From positions 496,001-560,000 of the forward strand of contig CBDEGP010000002.1 of assembly GCA_965237875.1 (NCBI GenBank): DNA of 64,000 nucleotides, read 5' to 3'. Made by a program: the position numbers and the translations under genes. Shown here one piece after another: positions 40,656 to 48,789 of the stretch; within the stretch, counting starts at the first letter, position 1, and every line of letters starts with the position of its first letter. This stretch comes from DAOUJI01 sp965237875 (GTDB lineage: Bacteria; Chloroflexota; Dehalococcoidia; Lucifugimonadales; JAGWBF01). The notes beneath the pieces were generated by a model. It was not told the origin of the DNA, made no database searches, and saw nothing but the letters and a program-made list of their open reading frames with translations.

Positions 40656-41318
40656 TCAGAACTGGCGAATCTTCTTATAGACACCCGGCGAGCCTTCCGC
40701 GTGGGTCATCAGGGGCCTGATTTTGGCCGACCACGGGTTGCCGTCTCTGGTGGCCGCCCACTCCGGAGTTTGGGACACCCCCTCGTGGTCGAACTCGTAG
40801 ACCACTGAGTATTTGGGCTGTCCGAGCACCGCCCTGAATCGCCTGGCCCTCCGGCATCCTTCCACCTTCTCGAAGTCGGGCACGAAGACGGTGTTGTACC
40901 ATTCGTTGAACTCGTCCTCGTTCTCCTCCGGAACATCCATACGTCCGATTTGCAGTATCGGCGCCATCTCACTGGCCGCCGCCTCGGGCGACAACTCGGC
41001 GGGGTGTATCATCTCGTAGATCATGCGGGTGAACTTGGTGCCCGGATGTCCAGTCACTTTCTTGGTCCAGTCGCTGGGGTTCTTCACGAGCTCCTGAAAA
41101 TGGGGCTGGCTGACAACGTCGGCGGTCTCCAGTTCCATTGCGGCGATGTACTTGGGGCCGCCCCGGATGGCTTCGTAGCGGGCCACGCTGAGGATTCCCT
41201 TAACGCCAACCCGCTCGGGCATGTGTTCCTCGTTGTACCAACGGTTGTACTCGTCGTCGATTTCGGGGCTTACGTCGGCGAAGACCAACGAGAGTCCCTT
41301 TCCCTTTATAGGCGCCAT
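40656..41318 (-). CDS. Tandem dimeric alpha/beta-barrel (EthD/ABM-like) protein
   Basis: 220 residues, ATG at 41318 with AAGGGG upstream. Two ferredoxin-like repeats are visible: LVFADVSPEIDDEYNRWYNEEHMPERV in the first and IGRMDVPEENEDEFNEWYNTVFVPDFEKV in the second, each with the xxExExNxWYN pattern followed by ARYEAIRGGPKYIAAMEL or ARRFRAVLGQPKYSVVYEF. Together they can form a barrel within a single chain. Such proteins include EthD-like and DUF4286-type members; no reaction can be assigned. It is divergent from the ketopantoate-reductase-like gene. Confidence 0.8.
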   Translation of the reverse strand: MAPIKGKGLSLVFADVSPEIDDEYNRWYNEEHMPERVGVKGILSVARYEAIRGGPKYIAAMELETADVVSQPHFQELVKNPSDWTKKVTGHPGTKFTRMIYEMIHPAELSPEAAASEMAPILQIGRMDVPEENEDEFNEWYNTVFVPDFEKVEGCRRARRFRAVLGQPKYSVVYEFDHEGVSQTPEWAATRDGNPWSAKIRPLMTHAEGSPGVYKKIRQF

Positions 41319-41486
41319 AATTCACCCCTTCTTTATCGTTCTGTCCGGTCTTTCCGGCGGCAGCCGCGGAATGGGGCCTTAGCCGATGTGGAGGGCCGCG
41401 GCCCCGGCATGAGGATGATAACACGCACGATAAGTCTATGACCACGCGGGCTTATGACCACACGAGCCGATGGCGGGGCCTGCCCA

Positions 41487-41495
41487 TGCTATAAT
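41487..41495 (+). promoter_or_regulatory. Extended -10 promoter
   Basis: TGCTATAAT, a TGn extension with consensus TATAAT at 41490-41495, 33 bases before the start codon at 41528. Confidence 0.5.
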
Positions 41496-41527
41496 CAGCC
41501 CCGCATCCTTTGGTTGGGGAGGCGGAC

Positions 41528-42613
41528 ATGAAGATGGCCGTGCTAGGCGCCGGAGCCATGGGCGGAATCGTGGCTATCGGCCTCTATAGAGGAGGCCGCG
41601 ACCTGACCGTCATCGACCCCTGGAAAGCCCACGTCGAGGCCATACGGACCACCGGGTTCCACATGACGGGGTTCTACGGCGGCGAACGGTCGGAGTGGAA
41701 GGGCGTCATTCCGGCGGTCCACACCGACGAGCTGGACCGGTTGGCTGAAAAGCTGGACGTGGTGTTCCTGTCGGTAAAGGGTTACAACACGCGGAGCATG
41801 TGCGAGCTTATAGAGCCATACTTGTCCGGGGATGCGATGGTGGTCTCCGTCCAGAACGGCATCAACGAGCCGACCATCGCCGACGTAGTGGGCCCCCAAC
41901 GCACCATCGGATGCGAGACCCTGATGGGAGGCCAGACCTGGGAGCCGGGGCACATTCACCGCACACAGGGAGGCGCTCCCGGCGTGATGGACTACATGGT
42001 CGGCGAGTACCAGGGCGGAGTCACAGAGAGAGTGGAGAACCTGGCCGCCGTAATGAACGAAAGCCTGGGCGCCTGCGGAGTTTCCGAGAACATCATGAAC
42101 GAGGTGTGGACGAAGTTCGTCGTCAACTGCGGCTCGAACCTGTTGGCGGCCATAACCTCGTGGGACAGCCGGGAAATCACCCTCAACGGCTGCTCCCGAT
42201 ACCGCTGGGCGTTGCAGGCCGAGGCCATCGCCGTCGCAGAGCAGCTTGGGATGAAGCTGGGGAACTTTGCAGGCAGCGTGGGAGTTGTCCTGGGAGTGGA
42301 CGATATAAGGCAGGCGGCGGCGGGAGAACGACCCGATTTGGAGGAGGCGGCAAGGCAGGCGGCCTACAACATGAAGTCCGTCACCCGCCCTTCAACCCTC
42401 CACGACGCCCTCCGAGGGACTCCGATGGAGGTGGAACAGCTTAACGGAGTAGTGGTGGAAAAGGCCGCTGACCTGGAGGTCCCAGTCCCCTACAGCCGAG
42501 CAGTCGTGAGAGTAGCCCGGCTGGTCAACGAACACAAGCTGCGGCCCTATCCCTCGAACCTTGCTCTCTTCCAGGAATGCCTGGAGGAGGAGTTGGCCGC
42601 CGTCGGCAGCTAG
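41528..42613 (+). CDS. Ketopantoate reductase family (ApbA/PanE-like) oxidoreductase
   Basis: 361 residues from ATG at 41528 with GGGGAGG five bases upstream. The N-terminal Rossmann fold has VLGAGAMGG; SVQNGINE and the catalytic-type lysine in EVWTKFVVNCGSN follow, then a helical C-terminal domain with PSTLHDALRGTPMEVEQLNG, the family DxxxGRxTEIdxlNG counterpart. PanE makes pantoate for CoA, but this protein is longer than PanE (about 300) and stands outside a pan operon, so a related 2-oxoacid reductase is equally possible. Confidence 0.88.
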   Translation: MKMAVLGAGAMGGIVAIGLYRGGRDLTVIDPWKAHVEAIRTTGFHMTGFYGGERSEWKGVIPAVHTDELDRLAEKLDVVFLSVKGYNTRSMCELIEPYLSGDAMVVSVQNGINEPTIADVVGPQRTIGCETLMGGQTWEPGHIHRTQGGAPGVMDYMVGEYQGGVTERVENLAAVMNESLGACGVSENIMNEVWTKFVVNCGSNLLAAITSWDSREITLNGCSRYRWALQAEAIAVAEQLGMKLGNFAGSVGVVLGVDDIRQAAAGERPDLEEAARQAAYNMKSVTRPSTLHDALRGTPMEVEQLNGVVVEKAADLEVPVPYSRAVVRVARLVNEHKLRPYPSNLALFQECLEEELAAVGS

Positions 42614-42619
42614 TCCGGT

Positions 42620-42934
42620 CTACTTCGACCAGGCGTCGTCGGGGGGAAAGACAACGCTGGTGCGAACACGGGCCAGGTCGGCCGCGAACCAGTCGTCCAC
42701 GGTTTCCCGCCACTTCTTGTAATGGGGCTGCTCCCGGTGGCTGAGGTGGTCCTCCTCGGACCGGTACACTTCATATAGGTAGACGGTGTCGGGGTCTTCC
42801 AGGTCCTGGAGAACGTCGAACCGGAGGCAGTTGGGCTCGTTTTGAACGGAGCCCCTGGCGTCGTCCAGGGTGGCCTCGATGAACTGCTCCCGGACCTCTG
42901 GCTTCATCTTCACCGTTACGAAAAGCGCGTACAT
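42620..42934 (-). CDS. Antibiotic biosynthesis monooxygenase (ABM) domain protein
   Basis: 104 residues, ATG at 42934 with AGGAGG nine bases upstream. A single ferredoxin-like ABM domain: FVTVKMKPEVREQFIEATLDDARGSVQNEPNCLRFDVLQDLEDPDTVYLYEVYRSEEDHLSHREQPHYKKW read in sections, the pattern of YgiN/LsrG small quinone or autoinducer enzymes (EPGCxxFDvxxdxxdp, YExyxsxeAxxxHxxt). Usually homodimeric, with cofactor-free oxygenase or isomerase activity. It converges with the gene ending at 42613 (6-base gap). Confidence 0.87.
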   Translation of the reverse strand: MYALFVTVKMKPEVREQFIEATLDDARGSVQNEPNCLRFDVLQDLEDPDTVYLYEVYRSEEDHLSHREQPHYKKWRETVDDWFAADLARVRTSVVFPPDDAWSK

Positions 42935-43102
42935 TCTGTAGTCCCTCCTGATTGTCCGTGATCAATCCCCCGGAGCCGTGAGTCCCCCGGCGCTCCAGGG
43001 CGCGGCTATTATACATGCCCCCCAAGGGCCGGGTGAACCTTTCGGCGAGACCGGCGGCGCCGCCAAGTTGCAAATCCAGGACGTTCTTGCCACAATAAGG
43101 GC

Positions 43103-43984
43103 ATGAAAATCGGCGCTTTTCAGGTGGACGAGCCCGTTCCTGAGTCCAAGGAGACCCACGCGCTGGTCACCGTCAGGCCATGGGTTGACGTGGGCCGTGC
43201 GGGGCGCCATGCCCTGATCCGGATGGAGCGGCACCTGGACGCCAAGGAGATGGGCCGCATAGAGCGGCCCGGCAGGTTCTACGACTTCAGCAGATACCGC
43301 CCCAGGATGATGAACGTGGGCGCCGAACGCCGCATCACCATACCCAACACCACGGCGCTGCACGCCACGCGCGAGGACGGCCCTGACATACTGTTCTTCC
43401 ACCTGCTGGAGCCCCACATATTCGGGGAGGACTTTGTGGACTCGGTCCTGGAGTTGCTGAAGCATTTCAACGTGACCAAATACACGCAAGTGGGCAGCGT
43501 GTCCGACGCCGTGCCCCACACCCGCCCACTGCTGCTGACCGGATTCGTGCCGGAAGACGCGGCCAAGCGCTACGGCATACAGAAGTCCCAGTACCAGGGA
43601 CCCACGTCCATAACGACTCTCATCGGCCAGGAAGCCGCAAAGGCAGGCATAGAAACCCTGGTGTTCCTGGTCCGGCTGCCCCACTATGCCCAGCTTGACG
43701 AGGACTACTCAGGCGTCTCTCGGATCCTGGAAGTCCTCTGCTCTATGTACGACCTCCCCGACGTCCTGATAGATGCGGAGCGGGGACGCCGCCAGTACCA
43801 GCAAATAACTTCTGCCCTCACCAGGAACCCGCAAGCGAAGAAGCTTGTGGAGCAGTTGGAAGCCAGCTACGACGCCGCCCATAAGGAAGCCGAGTCCACC
43901 CCCCTTCCTCCGGAGGTGGAGAGGTTCCTCAAGGAGATGGACGAACGCTTGGGTGAAGAGCAGGGAGAGACGCCCAACGAATGA
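43103..43984 (+). CDS. PAC2 family protein
   Basis: 293 residues from ATG at 43103 with AAGGGC directly upstream. It matches the PAC2 (proteasome assembly chaperone 2-like) fold: VDVGRAGRHALIRMERHLDAKEMGRIE split around the first helix, the segment RYRPRMM, ILFFHLLEPHIFGEDFVDSVLEL, VTKYTQVGSVSDAVPHTRP, ITTLIGQEAAKAGIETLVFLVRLPHYAQLDEDYSGVSRIL. In bacteria without proteasomes the role of PAC2 proteins is unknown. The C-terminus is a charged coiled coil (KKLVEQLEASYDAAHKEAE). Confidence 0.85.
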   Translation: MKIGAFQVDEPVPESKETHALVTVRPWVDVGRAGRHALIRMERHLDAKEMGRIERPGRFYDFSRYRPRMMNVGAERRITIPNTTALHATREDGPDILFFHLLEPHIFGEDFVDSVLELLKHFNVTKYTQVGSVSDAVPHTRPLLLTGFVPEDAAKRYGIQKSQYQGPTSITTLIGQEAAKAGIETLVFLVRLPHYAQLDEDYSGVSRILEVLCSMYDLPDVLIDAERGRRQYQQITSALTRNPQAKKLVEQLEASYDAAHKEAESTPLPPEVERFLKEMDERLGEEQGETPNE

Positions 43985-44023
43985 CGAAGCAGGGCTGACG
44001 GGCAGTGGGACAGTTGCATAACC

Positions 44024-44158
44024 TCCGTCATTCCGGTGGAGGCCGGAATCCAGGGCCTTGCCCGAAGCTGGGGAACGCCCTCACCCCAGCCTCCTCCCAA
44101 AGGGAGAGGGGGTTGCGCAAAGGTCTCCAGAGGGAGAGGGGGTTGCGCAAAGGTCTCG
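44024..44158. repeat. Composite dispersed repeat with 30-base tandem unit
   Basis: Starts with GTCATTCCGGTGGAGGCCGGAAT, in two parts, and includes two copies of AGGGAGAGGGGGTTGCGCAA plus AGGTCTC with a 30-base period (44101 and 44131). The module AGGCCGGAATCCAGGGCCTTG is the inverse of the one at 26.7 kb. Confidence 0.75.
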
Positions 44159-44189
44159 CAATGGGACAGCCGGTGGAGGTATGGAGAAG

Positions 44190-44594
44190 ATGCACTGTAT
44201 CGAAGAGCAGCTGACCAAGAGCAAAAACATCGCGGTGGTGGGTCTGTCGCCGGACCCCTCCCGTGACAGCAACCACGTAGCCGAATATCTCCAGACGCAG
44301 GGCTACAGGATATTCCCTGTGAACCCCATGATAGAAGAGGCGTTGGGAGAGAAGTCCTACCCGGACCTGAAGTCGATCCCCGAACCCATCGACATAGTGG
44401 ACATCTTTCGCCGGTCGGAGTTCGTCCCGCCCATCGTCGACGAGGCCATAGAGGTCGGCGCCAAGTACATCTGGATGCAGGACACGGTTGTTCATGAAGA
44501 GGCGGCCCAGAAGGCCCTGGACGCAGGCATGCTTGTGGTGATGGACAACTGCATCGCACGGGAACACGCCAGACGGTTCGGCAAGAAGAACTAG
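44190..44594 (+). CDS. CoA-binding protein (YccU-like)
   Basis: 134 residues from ATG at 44190, with GGAGG ten bases upstream; an ATG at 44181 is too close to that box. The Rossmann-type CoA-binding domain shows KNIAVVGLSPDPSRDSNHVAEYLQTQGYRIFPVNP, then YPDLKSIPEPIDIVDIFRRSEFVPPIVDEAI and KYIWMQDTVVHEEAAQKALDAGM, each cited in part, ending VVMDNCIAREHARR. The function of this family is not fixed; it binds CoA or acyl-CoA. A dispersed repeat sits immediately upstream and contributes the in-frame codons before 44181. Confidence 0.88.
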   Translation: MHCIEEQLTKSKNIAVVGLSPDPSRDSNHVAEYLQTQGYRIFPVNPMIEEALGEKSYPDLKSIPEPIDIVDIFRRSEFVPPIVDEAIEVGAKYIWMQDTVVHEEAAQKALDAGMLVVMDNCIAREHARRFGKKN

Positions 44595-44661
44595 CCAGCC
44601 CCGCCGCATTCAATCGCTCTGAGATAACTCCGTTCGCCCGCGAGAGGGCGGCTTAGGACAG

Positions 44662-44753
44662 ACCCAAGGAAGCCGTCATTCCGGCGCAGGCCGGAATCCA
44701 GGAGCGTTGGGGTCTCGGTTCCCCCTCATCCCAACCTTCTCCCGCCCGTGGAG
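44662..44753. repeat. Composite dispersed repeat
   Basis: GTCATTCCGGCGCAGGCCGG and AATCCAGG, then GGTTCCCCCTCATCCC and AACCTTCTCCCGCCCGTGGAGAA: the same modules as at 26.8-26.9 kb. It lies between the CoA-binding gene and the convergent carboxyltransferase gene. Confidence 0.7.
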
Positions 44754-44804
44754 AACGAGCATCTGCCGCCCAATCGGACCGACATCTTCAGCTTACGCCC
44801 AAAG

Positions 44805-46367
44805 TTACAGGGGTATGTTGCCGTGCTTCTTGGGGGGGAGGGTGTCTCTCTTGTTGCGCAGCATGTTGAGGGCCTTGATCAGCTGCGGGCGGGTCTCCGC
44901 CGGGTCTATGACGTCGTCCAGGAAGCCCCGGTTGGCCGCCACGTAGGGGTTGGCGAACTTGTCCCGGTAGTCCTGGACAAGCTCGGCCCGCCGCTCGTCC
45001 GGGTTATCGGCCTTGGAAAGCTCCTCCCGGAATACGATGTTGACGGCCCCGTCGGGCCCCATGACGGCTATCTCGGCGGAGGGCCAGGCCAGGTTTATAT
45101 CCCCCTTCAGATGCTTGCTGCTCATGACGATGTAGGCGCCGCCGTAGGCTTTTCGGGTCATGAGGGAAATCTTGGGCACGGTGGCCTCGGCGTAGGCGTA
45201 GAGCAGCTTTGCTCCGTGCCTGATGATGCCCCCGTACTCCTGGTCGGAGCCGGGCATGAAGCCGGGCACGTCCACCAGGGTGATGAGGGGGATGTTGAAG
45301 CAGTCGCAGAACCGCACGAACCGGGACGATTTCACCGAAGCGTTGATGTCTAGGACGCCCGCCATGTATGCGGGCTGGTTCGCCACGATTCCCACGGTCT
45401 GGCCGTCCATGCGGGCGTATCCCACCACGATGTTCTGGGCGTAGTCTTTGTGGACCTCGAAGAAGTCCTGGTCGTCTACGATGCGTGTTATGACCTCACG
45501 GATGTCGTAGGGACGGTTGGGCTCGTTGGGGACCACTGAGTAGAGGTTGGGGTCGATTCTGTCCTTATGGTCCATCGAAGCCAGCCGCGGCGGGTCCTCC
45601 ATGTTGTTGGATGGCAGGAAGCTCAGCAGACGACGCATCTGGGAGATGCACTCGTCGTCGGAGGCGGCGACAAAGTGGGCGACGCCGCTGCGTGTGCCGT
45701 GGGCTTGAGCGCCGCCCAGCGCCTCGTGGCCGATGTCTTCGCCGGTGACGGCTTTGATCACGTCGGGGCCGGTGATGTACATCTGGCCGGTGCCCTGGAC
45801 CATGAATATGAAGTCCGTAATGGCGGGGGAGTATACGGCGCCCCCCGCCGAGGGTCCCATGATGGCGGATATCTGCGGGACCACGCCTGACGCCCTGGTG
45901 TTGCGGAGGAATATCTCGCCGTAGGCGGAGAGGCTGAGCACGCCTTCCTGGATGCGTGCGCCCCCTGAGTCGTTGATGCCCACCACCGGGCAGCCTGTGC
46001 TCATGGCAAGGTCCATTGCCTTGCATATCTTCTGTCCCACGACCTCGGACACGGAGCCGCCCATTACGGTGAAGTCCTGGGCGAAGACGAATATCTGACG
46101 CCCGTCCACGTTGCCGTAGCCGGTCACGACGGCGTCGGACAGCGTTTTGTTGTCTGCCATGCCGAAGTCCGTCGCCCGGTGGGTGATGAAGGGGTCGAGC
46201 TCCTGAAAAGTCCCCGCGTCCAGCAGGTTGCCGATCCTCTCCCGTGCGGTCAGCTTGCCCCTGTCGTGTTGCTGCTGGACCCGTCTTTCGCCGCCTCCCT
46301 GGCGGGACTGCTCCCTCATGGAGACCAACTGTTCCAGCCTGTCATCAGATTGTCGTTCGATGGCCAT
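44805..46367 (-). CDS. Acyl-CoA carboxylase carboxyltransferase subunit
   Basis: 520 residues from ATG at 46367 with GGAG six bases upstream. Crotonase-like carboxyltransferase halves are clear: GKLTARERIGNLLD, ATDFGMADNKTLSDAVVTGYGNVDGR, INDSGGARIQEGVLSLSAYGEIF, MGPSAGGAVYSPAITDF, then VDVPGFMPGSDQEYGGIIRHGAKLLYAYAEATVPKISLMTRKAYGGAYIVM in sections. It fits the PccB/MmdA family of propionyl-CoA carboxylase or methylmalonyl-CoA decarboxylase. The biotin carboxylase or carrier subunit is not adjacent, so the exact reaction remains open. An alternative upstream ATG at 46451 lacks similarity. Confidence 0.92.
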   Translation of the reverse strand: MAIERQSDDRLEQLVSMREQSRQGGGERRVQQQHDRGKLTARERIGNLLDAGTFQELDPFITHRATDFGMADNKTLSDAVVTGYGNVDGRQIFVFAQDFTVMGGSVSEVVGQKICKAMDLAMSTGCPVVGINDSGGARIQEGVLSLSAYGEIFLRNTRASGVVPQISAIMGPSAGGAVYSPAITDFIFMVQGTGQMYITGPDVIKAVTGEDIGHEALGGAQAHGTRSGVAHFVAASDDECISQMRRLLSFLPSNNMEDPPRLASMDHKDRIDPNLYSVVPNEPNRPYDIREVITRIVDDQDFFEVHKDYAQNIVVGYARMDGQTVGIVANQPAYMAGVLDINASVKSSRFVRFCDCFNIPLITLVDVPGFMPGSDQEYGGIIRHGAKLLYAYAEATVPKISLMTRKAYGGAYIVMSSKHLKGDINLAWPSAEIAVMGPDGAVNIVFREELSKADNPDERRAELVQDYRDKFANPYVAANRGFLDDVIDPAETRPQLIKALNMLRNKRDTLPPKKHGNIPL

Positions 46368-46534
46368 GCACCACTCCGGCAGCGAGGAATACGGGAATAC
46401 GGCGGAAAATCTGGGCAACATGCTAGCAGAAGGGGGTATCGGGCGCAACACGCGCGCACGGCCCCTCGGACAAGGGGCCAGTGATACAATGTTGAAGCTC
46501 CTGTCTATCGGCCTATAGAATTGAGGCGTTTGTC

Positions 46535-47428
46535 ATGCCAGGTCTTGGTTCTTCCATCCCCTCTGTCCCAATACCCCCTGTCCAGTGCGGTCGGCTGACT
46601 CTCCGGTGGGGTCAGCGCACCTATGTCATGGGCGTGGTGAACGTCACGACCGACTCCTTTTCCAACGATGGACTGGGAGACGACCCCGAAGCGGCGTTGG
46701 AGCAGGCGCTTCGCATGGAGGCGGAGGGCGCCGACATCATCGACGTGGGGGGCGAGTCCACCAGGCGGTATGACGACCGGCCGGGGGCCGTTCCCGTCAG
46801 CGCGGACGAGGAGCTGAGGCGGGCGCTTCCGGTGGTTGAACGCTTGGTCAAGTCTCTCCGGGCGCCCGTCAGCATCGACACTTACAAGCCGGAGGTGGCG
46901 CGCAGGTGCATCGATGCGGGGGCCGGGATGATCAACGACGTCTGGGGAGCGGCCTCCGACCCGGAAATGCTCCGAGTGGCGGCTGAGGCGGGCGTGCCGT
47001 ACGTGCTCATGCACAACCGGAAGGGGCATGAATATGGCGACGTGGTGGCTGAGATTGTTTCGGACCTGGATGCGGCCTTGTTGAGGGCTGTCGAGGGCGG
47101 CGTCTCCCCTGAGAAGATTATCCTGGACCCTGGGATAGGGTTCGGAAAAGCAGCCGACCAAAGCCTCGAGCTGGAGGGGCGGTTGTCTGAGCTTGCGTCT
47201 CTGGGACGGCCCATTCTTGTGGGGCCGTCCCGCAAGTCCCATATCGGTCTGGCGCTGGGAGGGCTGCCTGTGGAGGAGCGTCTGGAAGGAACAGCCGCCG
47301 CAGTGGCTCTATGCATAGCGGGAGGCGCCGACATAGTCAGGGTGCATGACGTTAAGGAAATGGTGCGGGTCGCCCGGATGTCCGATGCTGTCGTCCGGGG
47401 CTGGCGGCCTGAAGGTTGGCCCGGTTGA
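46535..47428 (+). CDS. folP: Dihydropteroate synthase
   Basis: 297 residues from ATG at 46535 (GAGG upstream). DHPS signatures: VMGVVNVTTDSFSNDG, GADIIDVGGESTRR, VSIDTYKPEVARRC, INDVWGA, ILDPGIGFGKAADQ and GPSRKS, ending with a GTAAAVALCIAGGADIVRVHDV segment. It joins p-aminobenzoate to the pterin diphosphate produced by FolK, whose gene overlaps its stop codon. The N-terminal 25 residues before the first strand are Pro-rich and variable. Confidence 0.95.
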   Translation: MPGLGSSIPSVPIPPVQCGRLTLRWGQRTYVMGVVNVTTDSFSNDGLGDDPEAALEQALRMEAEGADIIDVGGESTRRYDDRPGAVPVSADEELRRALPVVERLVKSLRAPVSIDTYKPEVARRCIDAGAGMINDVWGAASDPEMLRVAAEAGVPYVLMHNRKGHEYGDVVAEIVSDLDAALLRAVEGGVSPEKIILDPGIGFGKAADQSLELEGRLSELASLGRPILVGPSRKSHIGLALGGLPVEERLEGTAAAVALCIAGGADIVRVHDVKEMVRVARMSDAVVRGWRPEGWPG

Positions 47429-47979
47429 ACCGCGGGGAGCGCCAGAGGGTCTACATGGGCTTGGGCGCGAACCTGGGTGACCGCGCAGCCAACATTGGCA
47501 GGGCGATGCTGGCTTTGGAACGCTTGGCGGCGCTCGACGGAGCATCTTCCCTCTATGAGACGGCGCCTTGGGGCTACCGTGAACAGCCCAGCTTCTTGAA
47601 CAGCGTATGCACCGGCGTCACTAAACTCGGACCGCGTTCGCTGCTGCAAGGCGTAAAGGCGATTGAAGAGGAGATAGGTCGGGAGCAGACCTTCAGATAC
47701 GGGCCGAGGCGCATCGACGTGGACATTCTCCTCTACGGCGACCGAATAGTGAACGAAGAGGGTTTGAAGATACCCCATCCGGGTATGTCGGAGAGGGCTT
47801 TTGTGCTTGTGCCCTTGTCAGAGCTGGCGCCGGACTTGGTCCATCCCTTGCTGGGGAAAAGGGTCAGGGAGCTTCTGTCCGAGTTGGGGGGCGGCCCGAA
47901 ATCATCCGACCGACTTCCGCAAGGGATCACTCTTTGGAAACCGTCCCCGACGTTGCGCCCGACTTTTCGAAAGCCCTAG
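47425..47979 (+). CDS. folK: 6-hydroxymethyl-7,8-dihydropterin pyrophosphokinase
   Basis: 184 residues if translation starts at the TTG at 47425, overlapping the folP stop (TTGA) with AAGG nine bases upstream; a TTG at 47416 or an ATG at 47455 are alternatives, but the ATG would remove the first strand. HPPK motifs: VYMGLGANLGDRAANI, SSLYETAPWGYREQPSFLNSV, IEEEIGREQTFRYGPRRIDVDILLYGDR and the HPGMSERAFVLVPL ending. The tail beyond residue 155 is longer than usual. It converges with greA, overlapping by 4 bases. Confidence 0.92.
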   Translation: MNRGERQRVYMGLGANLGDRAANIGRAMLALERLAALDGASSLYETAPWGYREQPSFLNSVCTGVTKLGPRSLLQGVKAIEEEIGREQTFRYGPRRIDVDILLYGDRIVNEEGLKIPHPGMSERAFVLVPLSELAPDLVHPLLGKRVRELLSELGGGPKSSDRLPQGITLWKPSPTLRPTFRKP

Positions 47980-48776
47980 CGCTCGACTCGCTCGACGGTG
48001 TAGTGAAGGGTCCCACGCGGCACGGCGATCTGTACGTCGTCACCCACGGCCCTGTCTAGCAGGGCCTTTCCCACCGGAGAAGCGCTGGAAATCCTTCCGG
48101 ACGCCGGATCGGCCTCCCGGGAGTCGACCAGCACGTATGACACCTTCTTGCCGGTGGTCACCTCCTTCAAGGTGACCTTCTTTCCCAGACGGACCCGTTT
48201 GTAATCGGTGGGTTTCGTTTCGGCGGCCACTGCATTCGCCAGAATGGTCTCCAGCTCGCGGATGTTGGACTCAATCATCCCCTGGCGTTCCTTGGCCGCG
48301 TCCAACGGCGCGTTCTCCCGGAAGTCTTTGTCGGCCATGGCATTCTTGATGTCCGCAACTACGTTGATCCGCTCCTCTTTGAGGATATCCAGGCGTGTCT
48401 GTAGGTTAGTCATGCCCTGCTGAGAGAGCTCCGCTTGTTCGGATGCAGCTTTGAAGTAGAGCCTGTTCCTGCCTTTTCCCTTGGTGGCTTTCAAGTGGGG
48501 AGCGAGGCTTATTTCTGTGAACCCTTCCTTTTTCATGAAGGTAAGGAAGGCTTTTACGTGCTTGAGACGGCTGATGGTGTCGCCGCTCAGAAGGCTGGCG
48601 GTCTCCCCGTAGGAGGCCACTTCATGCGGGCTGATGCCGCCAACCCTGCGGTCACGTCCGCACCATTGCACGAACCTGTTCAACTCAAGCTGACTGACTC
48701 GCTGGTCTGCCGGTTTCAGGTTCACCGAATATGAACTTAGAGCTTCGGCCAGGGACGGACTAGAGCCTTTTGCCAC
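47976..48776 (-). CDS. greA: GreA-type transcription factor fused to a recombinase-like N-terminal domain
   Basis: 266 residues from GTG at 48776 with AAGGAGG seven bases upstream. Residues about 118-266 are GreA: coiled coil LSQQGMTNLQTRLDILKEER..., the finger tip KDFRENAPLDAAKERQGMIE with acidic D151 and E154 that act in RNA cleavage, and the FKBP-like domain with RVRLGKKVTLKEV and SASPVGKALLDRAVGDDV. Residues 1-110 resemble the SAM-like core-binding domain of tyrosine recombinases (LELNRFVQWCGRDRRVGGISPHEVASY, TISRLKHVKAFLTFMKKEGF). Plain GreA is about 158 residues. It is 13 bases downstream of the PEPCK-like gene. Confidence 0.85.
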   Translation of the reverse strand: MAKGSSPSLAEALSSYSVNLKPADQRVSQLELNRFVQWCGRDRRVGGISPHEVASYGETASLLSGDTISRLKHVKAFLTFMKKEGFTEISLAPHLKATKGKGRNRLYFKAASEQAELSQQGMTNLQTRLDILKEERINVVADIKNAMADKDFRENAPLDAAKERQGMIESNIRELETILANAVAAETKPTDYKRVRLGKKVTLKEVTTGKKVSYVLVDSREADPASGRISSASPVGKALLDRAVGDDVQIAVPRGTLHYTVERVER

Positions 48777-48789
48777 GTTGATGCCTCCT

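Noticed and set aside
44058..44189. N-terminal extension of the CoA-binding protein
   Set aside because: The added codons are entirely dispersed-repeat sequence and the ribosome site fits the start at 44190.
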